Assembly: GCA_037176725.1 (NCBI GenBank)
Contig: JAZBRS010000057.1
Span: 88,247,501-88,311,500, forward strand
Reading direction: 5' to 3'
Source of the DNA: Posidonia oceanica
Taxonomy: Eukaryota > Streptophyta > Magnoliopsida > Alismatales > Posidoniaceae
Length of the DNA stretch: 64,000 bases
Shown here: one piece after another, positions 11,164 to 21,763 of the stretch
How the letters are laid out: the number at the start of each line of letters is the position of its first letter
Numbering within the stretch: position 1 is the stretch's first letter
Translations under genes and position numbers: made by a program
The notes under the pieces: generated by a model
Told to the model about the DNA's origin: nothing
Databases searched by the model: none
What the model saw: the letters and a program-made list of their open reading frames with translations, nothing else

Positions 11164-11943
11164 ATGGCTTCCAAAGAATCACTCATTAAAATCATAAGTG
11201 GGACCTCTGAAAAACTAAATGGGAAGAACTACTTGTTGAGGGCACAGAGTTTCCAAACTTTCATTGCTGCACATCGCAAGATCAAGCACCTCACACAATC
11301 GCCTCCTAATGTGAAGGACAGTACATATGAGGATTGGTACGCTGATGACTCAACGATAATCTCCTGGATGGTAAACAGTATGGAACCAAGTGTTGTACGT
11401 GGTGTGATGATTCTATGGCTTGCAAAGAAAATCTAGGACACTCTGAAGCAGATGTATGGATATGAGAAGTACATCTCCCGTGTATTTGAGAGATATGAGC
11501 AGATCTTCACACTACGCATGGGAGACAGATCAGTCCAGGATCATTTTGCTATCCTTTGGGCTCTTCTGGATGAGCTTGATGTGTTTCAGTCGTTGACATC
11601 CGATGTTACTACTATGCGCCGATATCGTGAGGAGCTAGCTGTTGCAGCATACCTTTCCGGTTTGAGTCTGGAGCTCTCGTCTCAAATTCGGGGATAGATT
11701 CTTAGCACCGACTCTGTTCCAGATCTTGAGATCACTTTCTCTCGAGTTCTGCACATCTCCACCAGTACTCCCACATACACTTCAGATCACTCTGCCATGC
11801 CTTCTACTCGTGGTCGTGGTCACAGCTCAGGTCGAGGAGCGGGGCGACGTGGACGTACAGATAGCTAAGGCCGCCCGCCATGTGAGCACTGTGGTTGTAC
11901 GAACCATAGATCAGACCGTTGTTGGGAGAAGTTTGGGAAACTA
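11164..11943 (+). pseudogene. Copia gag with CCHC knuckle (broken)
   Basis: Starts at ATG 11164 with MASKESLIKIISGT and the phrase KLNGKNYLLRAQSFQ, typical of the N-terminal gag domain of plant copia elements. A stop after LAKKI (about 11434) interrupts it; a second part (11452-11697) carries the gag core (YEQIFTLRMGDRSVQDHF). An arginine/glycine-rich stretch (about 11805-11870) then leads to the nucleocapsid knuckle CEHCGCTNHRSDRC, a C-x2-C-x4-H-x4-C motif that binds RNA. At least three in-frame stops or frame changes separate these parts. Confidence 0.8.
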
Positions 11944-12139
11944 GATTGAGCATAGGTCTCCACTAAGACATAGAGCACTTCACCTGTAGATACTCCTACT
12001 ACTAGTACTTCGATAGTGACCCTATCTAAGGATGAGTATGCTCAATTTCTTCAGTTTCGAGAGTGCTAGTCCTCTACTACTATGGCATCGCATGCTACTA
12101 CTACCTTTACCTCAGGTACCTCTGCCTTATTAGCCTTTA

Positions 12140-13450
12140 GGGGCAGTTCTTGGATTATAGACTCAAAAGCATCATCTTACATGATAGGTACTATTGACCT
12201 TTTTACCCGTCTATCCTAACTACCAGATATTAGATCCATTGCTATTACTGATGGCTGGACTTGTCGTGTATCTAGACAAGGCACTATTCGTGCTACGTCA
12301 CAGTTGACATTAGACAAAGTCCTCTATGTCCCTGACTTTCCAGTTAACCTTTTATTTATTAGTGCCACTACCAAACAACTACTTTGTTATGTGACCTTTT
12401 TTCCTTTTCACTGTACCTTTCAGGATCTGCAAACAGGGAAGAGGATTGGTTTGGGGAATGAATGGGGCAGAGGTGTCTACCTGCTGCCTGCTGGTTAAAG
12501 ATGAACTACCTCGAGGACTTACGTCCTTGGCATCCACAGTAGAACCGTCACTTATCTGGCATCGTTGCTCAGGTCACCCCTCTCATCAGAAATTGCAGTA
12601 GGCACTTCCGTGGATATCTGTTTCTTCTTTTGATTATCAATCTTCTGAGTTGGGTAAGCATCACCGTGCTACCTTTCATGGTATTTGTCTTGTTCGTAGT
12701 CAGTGTCCTTTTGAGTTAGTTCATTGTGATGTGTGGGGTCCTGCTAGGACATCTTTTGTTTTTTGTCATAAATATTATATTGTGTTTATTTATGATTTCT
12801 CACGTGTGTCATGGGTCTATTTGTTAAATGATAGAGTCAGTGTCCTTGATATTGTCAAAAAAAATTTGCAGAAATAATAAATCAATATTCTATTGCTCCC
12901 AAAGTTCTTTATAGTGATAATGCCTTGGAATTTTCTCAAATGAGTTTTCAAAGTTACTGTGAGTCTCTGGGTGTTACGCATCAAACCACTTGTCCACACA
13001 CATCTCAGCAAAATGGTGTTGTTGAGCGTAAACATCAACATATTCTTGATGTAGCTTGCTCCATCATGCTTGAGATGCATCTTCCCAAGTACTTGTGGTT
13101 CGATGCAATTCTTACTGCCTTCTATCTCATCAACCGTATGCCGTTTACACCACTTGGGGGGGAGATTCCACTACGACGGTTACATCCAGACATGGAGATC
13201 TTTTCTCTTCCTCCATGAGTGTTTGGTTGTATTGCTTTTGTTCAGGATTTGACTCCAAATCTTGATAAATTGGCTTCACGATCTATTCAATGTGTGTTTG
13301 TTGGATACTCTCGTACTCAGCGTGGGTATAGGTGTTTTATTCCTTCCACTAGGAAGTATATTGTCTGCAGATGTCACCTTCTTTGAGACTCAGTGCTTCT
13401 TTGATAGTGTTGACTCTACGTTGGAGAGTATTCCTTACCCTCTCTAGTGG
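12140..13450 (+). pseudogene. Copia protease and integrase (broken)
   Basis: The protease active site reads SSWIIDSKASSYM, where DSGA would be usual, so the glycine next to the catalytic aspartate is replaced by lysine. The LDKVLYVPDFPVNLLF phrase and a pre-integrase LWHRCSGHPSHQKL zinc motif follow. The integrase core shows HCDVWGPA (first Asp), YSDNALEF (second Asp) and SQQNGVVERKHQ (catalytic Glu), matching the D-D-35-E arrangement. Stops and a frameshift between 12840 and 12925 break it. Confidence 0.8.
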
Positions 13451-15175
13451 AGTCTTGTGATACTGATGCTGTTGACTCTACTACTATGAAAAAAGAGGCA
13501 CCTCGTCCTTTGCAGGTATATCATCGATGCCAACGACCTCCTTTATCACCTCCAGCCATTACTTCTTCAACGACTGCAGATCTGCCACCCACAAACCTTG
13601 ACATGCCGATTGCCCTTCGGAAAGGTACACATGCCACCATTACTCACCTTATTTCAAAATTTGTTACCTATGATAAACTTCACCCTGCCTTCCGTGCCTT
13701 TGCATTGTCCATTTCTTCTGAGGAACTTCCGAGGAACTACCAAGAGGCTCTCTCACTACCTCATTAGAAGGCAACTATGGATGAGGAGATGCAAGCAGTA
13801 ATGTCATGTGGCACATGGGCTCTGGTTCCTAAACCTACAGGGACTAATATAGTCACTTGCCGATGGGTGTTTACTGTCAAGTACAAGTCTGATGGCATGG
13901 TGGACAGGTACAAGGCTCGTCTGGTAGCACGTGGATTTACTCAAGAGTATGGAGTTGACTATGCAGAGACTTTTTCACCAGTAGCACGACTGAACTCCAT
14001 ACGGGTCATTCTCTCCATTGCTATCAACCAGTCCTAGGAGTTTAGTAAGTTGGATGTGAAGAATGCTTTCCTATACAGTGATCTTACAGAACAGGTGTTT
14101 ATGAAGCAACCTCTTGGGTATGTTACTCAGGGGGAGCACAGATTTGTCTACTCAAGAAAGCAATCTATGGCCTCAAGCAAAGTTCACATGCCTGTTTCGA
14201 GAAGTTTAGCAGTATTATTGTTGCTAGTGGCTTTCAGCGCTGTACTGTTGATCACTTAGTTTTTTATAGATAGGCAGATAGCGGCTGTATGATACTTGTA
14301 TATGTGAATGACATTCTGTTGACTGGTAATGATATTACAGGCATTCAGGAGACAAAGGACTACTTGCAGGCACACTTTGTCACGAAGGACATGGACAAAC
14401 CTAAATACTTCTTGGGCATTGAGTTTGCTTACACTAGGGACAGAATGGCACTGTCTCAAAGGAAATATGCATTTGACCTCTTACAGGAGACAGGTCTTCT
14501 GAGGTGCAAACCAGAGACTATTCCGTTTGATCAAGGCCTAGGCTTCTGGGATAGTTCGTCGCCACTTCTAGAAGATACTGGTAGATACAGGCGTCTGATT
14601 GGGAAGCTGATTTACCTAACTGTCATATACCTAGATATTGCATACATTGTTGGTGTACTCAATCAGTTTATGCATGAGCCTAGGACAGTACACTGGCAGC
14701 GAGCTTTACTAGTGTTATCTTACATTAAAAAAGCTCATGGTAAAGGACTGATTTATAGGAAAAATGGTCACTTGCACATTAAGACATACTCAGACTCTAG
14801 CTATGCAGGGGATAGAGGAGATCAATAGTCTACTTCCGGTTATTACTCTTATGTTGGAGGCAACTTTGTCACATGGCACAGTAAGAAACAGAATGTTGTC
14901 TCTAGATCCAGTACTGAATCCAAGTATCGATCTATGACAGACCGTTTGTGAGATGATGTGGCTTCATTCACTCTTGACAGAACTTGACTTCTTCGTTGAT
15001 GTGTCTATACCCATGTATTGTGACAATCAGACTGCTATCTACATTGCTAACAATCTAACCTTTCATGAGCACACCAAACATATAGAAGTAGATTGTCATT
15101 ATGTTCGAAACATGGTGATGAAGGAGATTATTTCTACCCCTTGCATGCAATCCTCTAATTAGTTTGCAGATATTT
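13450..15175 (+). pseudogene. Copia reverse transcriptase and RNase H (broken)
   Basis: 13777-14037 encodes the RT start (WALVPKPTGTNIVTCRWVFT, then DRYKARLVARGFTQ). It resumes after a stop with KLDVKNAFLYSDL. The YVNDILLTG motif at about 14300 has asparagine where the copia YVDD box has its first catalytic aspartate, so the RT is dead even without the stops. RNase H motifs follow (TYSDSSYAGD, then SRSSTESKY, then CDNQTAIYIANN). Confidence 0.85.
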
Positions 15176-15250
15176 CACAAAGGAACTTAGTAATGGACCT
15201 TATAATTCTCTTTGTACTAAGTTGAACATGATAGATATATATGCTCTAAT

Positions 15251-15335
15251 TTGAGAGAGAATGTTACACTTATTGTATAGTGTTACATGTGTTTACATGT
15301 AATAACATAATTAAATATCCATTTATATCCATCCC

Positions 15336-15366
<31 letters not shown>

Positions 15367-15419
15367 ATATAACCCTACTCATCAATAATATATCTCTCTT
15401 TCATTCTCTTCCTCTAACA
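15251..15419 (+). mobile_element. Copia polypurine tract and 158-bp 3' LTR
   Basis: TTGAGAGAGAA (15251-15261) precedes the LTR at 15262-15419, which starts TGTTACACTT and ends CCTCTAACA. The TGTTA/TAACA ends are inverted. An (AT)n(GT)n microsatellite lies at about 15336-15370. No second copy of this LTR was found upstream. Confidence 0.7.
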
Positions 15420-16158
15420 CAAATAAAAATGGAGAGTTTAAAAAATAACAAGGCATCCCAATGTAATGTAACTTAAAAGTTCAAAACCTAGCCAGAGGTA
15501 CAGGAACTTGCGTCTTTAACTTGTTTTAAAAAACACAACATCGATGGACCTCGTGTCTCCTAAATTATGGGTAATATCTACTCGTGAAATTGATATTATG
15601 AACTTTAAATTCACCAACTAACTAATGTTATACAATGATAATTAAAGAATGTAATGACAATTACAGACCCAATTTGCTTTTGCTAGCATGTTTGAGAAGT
15701 ATACTAGAAACTGTTGCCTCTAAAAAGAGTAAAGTTGCAACCTAGCCAAAGAACTCTTTAAAAATCCTGTTCCCAAAATTTCCCACGCAACCACAGTACT
15801 TGCTGTTAATTTTTAATGAAAAGTACAAACCACAACATTGGATATCATATTGATACAAAAGCTAACAAGATAATAAATGGAGAACAAATCAGTGTAACGA
15901 GGAATTACAAGCAAACGATCATTTGACGATTTCTTCTCTCCTCTTTCATATTATTCTCAGAAATTTTCCGTCAAGTGTTGCTCAAAATTAACGTAGCAGT
16001 ACCACATAACAAGAAGTTAAACATAACACTAAGATATACATATCAATAACAACCACTCTTACATGCAATGAGATAATTAACTACAACTCTTGATCCATGT
16101 ACTTAAAAGCAAAGTTCCTATTTCCTACCTATATAAAGTAGAGATAATCTCAAGGCTG
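15420..16158. other. Spacer between copia LTR and PDK stop codon
   Basis: AT-rich, with no gene recognised. The right part must include the 3' untranslated region of the minus-strand kinase gene, but no polyadenylation site can be placed with confidence. Confidence 0.5.
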
Positions 16159-19100
16159 TTATGGCAAGGGTTCCTTTGAATCACCTAATCGAGATAAATG
16201 TAGGTAAGCGTCGGTGCCTGCAAAGGAATATGTTAAGGATTAAAACAAATGCAATATAATAAAACATGAATCATACAGTATTATCTCAATAATACTTCGT
16301 CGGCCTTGAAAGTTCGTTTAGGAAAGAAAATATGAAAACAAGATTACTTTAAATGCCTTAACATCAACCTTCTATGAATCTAAGTTTACATAAAAATAAC
16401 GAATAGATTTGCCTTGGATCCTTTAATGATGAATGGTTTGTATCAAAGTGGTGACTAAAGAAGAAGACACGAATAGAATGAGAAAAGCAACTAATAAAAT
16501 ATCATACAACTGTGACGTACCATATCCTTCCATGGAAATTATCTGCAAATCACCTCCAAAATAGCGGGCATAAAGACGACTTATGGGAAGACCACATCCG
16601 TAGCCAGCCATAATTACTCCATCATTTGATCCTTCGTAATTTTCATTCAGTTGGTTGTCAGCTGTGCTGTAAAGGTAAGTAAAAATTTTGGGAAGACCAC
16701 TTCTAGGGATGCCACCCCCTTCATCTGAGATCTGAAATGAAGGAAAACATACGAAAATATATTGAGTGAAAGTATGAAACTTGTGTAAATGGACAAGAGA
16801 AAGTCGATTATGCTGTAAAATATTCACAAATTTAGTAAACATTGCCTATTTGGAATATCAAAGAATTTAAATTTAAAACCAACGGTCGACATGAATGGTA
16901 AAATTAATGGAGCTGAATACACATATCCTGCTAAGTTCTCAAACAAGCATGAAGCATGTAACTGGATGTTACTTGCTGTTTCATAGACATAAGTTCACGA
17001 TCCAAGGTGTCTTTATATTATGTATGAGTGTACAGCCTATTAAGAACATGGGAGAGAACAGATGGCACCTTGGACAATATTTATTTCTTCCTTTTTATGC
17101 ACATGGTTACTAGTGCACCAGAGTGAAAAGTGATGATAAATATTCATAACCAAGTATGAATTTTGCATTCTGGCCAAGGAACCATTAAAATTCCAGAAGT
17201 TCATCATCGATGGTTCAACTTTCATGGGTGGTTTGAGAATTAAATATATGAAATTTATATTGGAAGGATAGTGTACTTTATTTATAAAGGACAATGAATT
17301 TAAATAATAACAATTCATAAGTCCATAATCATATAGGTGGTGCTGGAAGATACTATAATTAAAATAGAGTGTTGACCTGGTAATGCCAGACCACACCATG
17401 CGGTCCCTGATCTGCACCATCGATCCCATGATCGCAGACACCAGGATCATGGGATACACAGCGCAGATCAGAGATCGCACCATGCGGTCTCCCACACTTG
17501 ATAAACAGCAAATTAAAATAATTAAAATACATTTATTAAAATAATTATGATAAATGTCATATCAATACCTTTATTGTAACATCCTCCAAACCATCAGCAA
17601 CAATGATCCTAACAGGAGGTGCATCTTTCTCAGAATTCATAAATCGCTCCTGGACTGCACGTAGAGAGTTCTTCACTAGCTCGAAAACCATAAGATGCAG
17701 ATGTGATGGAACATACCTGTCACAGCAGAGAGATTATTTGAATAAGCTTTTTTATTTTCATATGCCAAAAACTTTTAAGTAAATTTTGTCAAACACATGT
17801 ATTCAATACTGTGCAAAATAATGCAATTAAAGAAAAGGAGGCAACAACAGAAAAGAGTTTTTCTTTTACATATAAAGGTACACTATGGATAATCCTTTTT
17901 GCACACAAAAACATACATAGATTTCAAAGGAAATAAAAAAATCAATTTGTATAGCTTACAAATAGTGGAGAATATGATGTATGAAAATACATGTTTAAAA
18001 TATTAGAATCCAAACTACCCTGTGACATTCATAAGCAAACCATCATGAAGTTTTTAGTTTGAGAATTCGTAATCTTCCAATTACCATCAACAACAAAAAA
18101 CAGTAGTTTTATGGCTATAACAACAATGCTTATATATCAATGAAAGCCCAAGAACAAGGATGATTGAGAATGACTAAAATACTAAAGGAAAACCAGAAGA
18201 AAAGATGAGATGAGATGAGATTATGAAAATCGCAATCCACTCATTGTATTAAAAATGTCAACAACACAAATAGTGATTTTGTAGCTATAACTTGTATAAT
18301 ATTTATATTTATCTACACAAAAGCTGGATAAGGATAGTTGAGAATGACCAAAACAATAAAGCAAAACCAGGAGAAAAGACAAGGTGAGAATCAAAAGCCG
18401 CTCATTGTTGTGCATCAATAATGAGATTAGATATTGTAGATATCTTCAAAATAAATTATGAAAGTTTCAGTCTACTTTTTCTGTAAACATTTTTAGGATA
18501 ACTTTCTTCCAATAAAAATTCATGCAAGGCTAACTATAGTTAGCAAGAAGAAAAGTAATATAACTAGCAGAATGACATTGATTCACATTGCAAAACTCAT
18601 TTTCACAGTGTAATGCTTATTAATTAATAAAAAGGAGCAAATGAACAAGTAAATATTACGGAAAGGTGAAATCAGGATCCCCATATATGTTAACATCAGG
18701 AGCACTCCCATATTCCCTTAAGCAGATAGCACGGGCATCCTCACTGGCGTTTTGTGCCACTAGCATTGGGGACATTTGTGTGTTTATGTGACCAATACAG
18801 CCAGGTTCTGGGTTAGGATCATGTATAGCCACATGCTGCCCTGTATTTAAACCAAAGAAATTGGTTTGATGAAATATTTAAAAACAAATATTGATAATTG
18901 TGTTCATCCACACATCTCTGGTTCAAACATATAATTGCAACTTCTTGTTAGGATTTTAAAGAACATGAAGTGCGAATAAAGTTATAAACAATTTACTTAC
19001 CAATGAGCATACGTATTCCAATTCTTGACATGTAAAAACGATCAAGAAATTCATGGATTTCCTCCTGATCAGTTGGCAATACCTTGAGATGCAGGTCCTT

Positions 19101-20011
19101 TTTCAACTGTTTAACACCCATGGCCATTGCAGGAACAACATTGTTGTGTCTTACTTTTATCATCCTGATCATTTTGGTGAAGGCAAGCTCATCCTGTACA
19201 TCTTTGATCTCTGGGAAGGCCCTCAGATCACGGAAAGAATCTACATACCAGTTCCGCACCTAAGGAAAACAAATATATAAAACTACAAACCTCTCCATTG
19301 AATGACATCATCCAAATATATCACAGTTGCTACTAAACCCATTTAAGAAATAAAGAAAGTCATTTATATACAAGATTATCCAGCTTCCTTGCATAAAATG
19401 CTTAATAAACTAAACAACCTCGAGAACCAAGTCCAACAGACTTTCACTAAAACAGTAAGAAGAACCCTTCTGCAGAATAACACAGTAGAGCTAATGGGAA
19501 GCACCAAGAAGGCCGATACTACGATCGCTTAAAAACTCATAAAAAAATCTCATGCCACCATTATAAAGGTAGAAAGCTTATAAGTTTCCAAGAATAAGAG
19601 AAAATGAACCAGCAGTCCAAAAAAACTAGCAATCCAGATCCCAACTGTATATGACCTTCAGAAACAACTCATTTTGAAAGAAAATTTACAGAACTTTGTT
19701 TTTTTTTTTAAATTGCTCCCGAAAGCCAGAGACACTTCAGCAAAAAGAAAAGCAAGAAATCCAGAAAGGGAAACATAACATTGCAGGAACCAACCGCGAA
19801 ACAGATCGTAAATCCCAATTTCAGGAATCAAAAGCACACGCAAAGCCACAAAAAACTAGAAACAAACATCACCACAAACAGACCAAATGCCGCAACAAAG
19901 TCCAAATCACGACAAGAATCAACCACAACCCACATCACAAATCCACCAAAACCAAAAAGAGAGAGAGAGAGAGAACAAAAAATACACACACCATGAGCAC
20001 TTGCAGAAACA

Positions 20012-20046
<35 letters not shown>

Positions 20047-20431
20047 GCAGCAATAACAGAGACGAAAATGGTGCGTCGAAAACCGAATCCCCAGAAGAAA
20101 CCAACGAAGACCCAAATCCCAAATCCACCACACAAACCCAAGCAACACAAAAAGCAAACCCAAAGAGAAGAGGTTTCTTGACCTTGAGCACGGCGGGCTT
20201 GCTGGACAACCCGAAGGGCAAGCACTCGAGCTCTATGGCCCTCCGGGCGATCCTGACGGACAGCTCCTTGTGGAGGAACTGGGCGGAGAGGAGGAGGTTC
20301 CTCTCGGTCGGGTTCTTGCCGAAGTCCATCATATACTGTAGGCTCACACCCGTCTGCTTCATCCCTCCCCATCTCTGCACCTCCTCCACCAACGCCTTGG
20401 AGATGGGCTCCGCCGCATTCTTCAGCGCCAT
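16159..20431 (-). CDS. PDK: Pyruvate dehydrogenase (acetyl-transferring) kinase, mitochondrial; six exons
   Basis: Phosphorylates and so inactivates the E1-alpha subunit of the mitochondrial pyruvate dehydrogenase complex, limiting entry of pyruvate carbon into the TCA cycle. Exons in coding order: 20431-20183, 19259-19001, 18840-18660, 17716-17569, 16731-16521, 16217-16159. All introns are GT...AG and the exons sum to 1,107 nt, giving 368 residues plus TAA, close to the roughly 366 usual in plants. Start ATG at 20431 (MALKNAAEPISKAL). Visible motifs: MKQTGVSLQYMM and PTERNLL in the N-terminal helical domain; RHNNVVP; ELVKNSLRAV (N-box of the GHKL ATP fold); SDEGGGIPRSGL (G1 box); AGYGCGLPISRLYARYFGG (G2 box); and the C-terminus YLHLSRLGDSKEPLP. 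No disabling mutation was found. The first residues are a weak mitochondrial presequence, as in other plant PDKs. Confidence 0.95.
17407..17471. repeat. Imperfect hairpin in PDK intron 4
   Basis: Two nested inverted repeats, CTGATCTGC (17407-17415) with GCAGATCAG (17463-17471) and GATCCCATGATC (17422-17433) with GATCATGGGAT (17445-17455), form a long stem. It is flanked by direct copies of ACCATGCGGTC at about 17395 and 17480. It may be a small insertion or the scar of one. Confidence 0.6.
20012..20046. repeat. (AAT)n microsatellite in PDK intron 1
   Basis: About 11 AAT units. A short (GA)n run lies nearby at about 19960-19973. It lies inside the first intron of the kinase gene, so length change should not affect the protein. 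Confidence 0.9.
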
Positions 20432-20856
20432 GGGAGAGGAGTGGAAGAGGGTCGCATGGAGAATTGCAGGTGGGAGGGTGGGGGATTTGGACTAGGAGAG
20501 GAAGAGGAGGAATGGTAACGGTGGAGGAGGTGGTGGTAGTGTATAGGAGTCGTTTAGTGGAGTGGATGGATTCTAGCCTGGTTTCATTTTGATATTTAAA
20601 GACTATAATGATTATATAATAATTTCTTTATAATTATTATAATACAAAAATTTTCAACTGCATCTCTGCAAGTATAGCGCCGACAGCTGGAAAACTTTTA
20701 AAAATATAATAAAAGAACAAAACACTTGTCCTCCCCCTCATTGGAGAGGAACGCTCGGATGAAATATGTTGCGGTTGCACGCAGGTTCTCCTCCTTATGT
20801 GAGAGGAAACTTCACATAGAACGTGTTTCGGTTGACTGTAGCTGAAAATTCTTCTA
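20432..20856 (-). promoter_or_regulatory. 5' leader and presumed promoter of PDK
   Basis: From the start codon outward the first 140 bp are purine-rich on the plus strand, fitting a CT-rich plant 5' leader. A TTTAAATATC box (20590-20600, minus strand) and an ATTATATAAT stretch (about 20611-20620) are possible TATA elements. The only argument is position and composition. The candidate MULE end lies at 20866, so the promoter space free of transposon is about 430 bp. Confidence 0.35.
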
Positions 20857-20865
20857 TTATAATAA

Positions 20866-21763
20866 TATCAAAATACATGTGTAGGTACCTACATGGTATT
20901 TCATACATAAAATCTTAGACGTACGTATGGCATGAAAGAATTTAATGGCCATGATTTAATCCCATTACACTAATGCACTATCTCCTCGCCTGTCGTTCTG
21001 GGATTTCTCATCAAGCAGTCTCACCCCTCTTATGGGATTTTGCTTGTTCTCATCAAGCGATCTACGTTGTCATCTGCATTCTTCTCTTCTCGCTTGTCCT
21101 AGTTGCCCTGTCAATCTGTGTTCTCCTCTTCCAAGATTTCGCTTGCCCTAATCGACTTGCTCTTCCGACGATCCCAAATCAAGGAGTACTGATGAAGGAG
21201 TGGTCAAATCTCATCTTTTCGTAGACAACACAAAAGTTCCTCATTCGACAAGGAGGAATCGTAATAAGTGAATCTCAATAATGACTGAAGGTATGATCTC
21301 TTCCTTTACATACGATTTATATCTTTTACATCATCATATATGTTTACTGGTTTGGTGGTCCATTCTATTTAAACAATTTCATCATCCAATTTCAACGATA
21401 TCCCCGAGCATTTTGAATTCCTATCAACCAAACTCTACTATGCTAATGCTTGTTGTTTCATATGTTACTGGACTGTGGAAGTTATCTATATTCATACCTG
21501 ATAGCTTGGTAATCATTTTATTCATCATGTAATAAGCTTTCTTCAACAGATTCATGTCAGTGCATTTTTGTATAGGATTCATGTCATGTAATAAGCTTCC
21601 TTTAGCAGATTCATTATCTCTGTTCTGTCTATTTTTTGTATAGGATTTTTTTTGTTATTTCATCTCTGTTCTATCTATGAGTGTGACAATTTTTTTAAAT
21701 GGGATTTTTTTACCTCCTCTTTAGAATGACAATAAAGGTAAATTTTCATGTTTGTGTATGTAG
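20866..21763. other. Sequence between candidate MULE end and FAR1 pseudogene
   Basis: No gene recognised. It would be terminal and 5' untranslated or intronic sequence of the candidate MULE. TTTTTTT-rich stretches and two similar GTATAGGATT phrases (21570-21650) are the only local repeats. Confidence 0.4.

Larger units (their letters stand above)
11164..15230 (+). mobile_element. Decayed Ty1-copia gag-pol region
   Basis: A single copia polyprotein broken by stop codons and frameshifts, in the order gag, zinc knuckle, protease, integrase, reverse transcriptase, RNase H. That order, with integrase before reverse transcriptase, defines Ty1-copia. The element ends in a polypurine tract and a 158-bp LTR at 15262. 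The 5' LTR was not found. It cannot encode active enzymes as it stands. Confidence 0.9.

Noticed and set aside
17040..17495. Protein-coding frame of 151 codons in PDK intron 4
   Set aside because: Lies wholly within an intron defined by in-frame flanking exons and includes the hairpin; no domain.
19696..20181. Open frames of 110-200 codons in PDK intron 1 (Lys/Asn-rich on plus, Leu/Phe-rich on minus)
   Set aside because: Intron sequence with GA and AAT microsatellites; the exon 1 splice site at 20182/20183 gives the conserved PDK junction.
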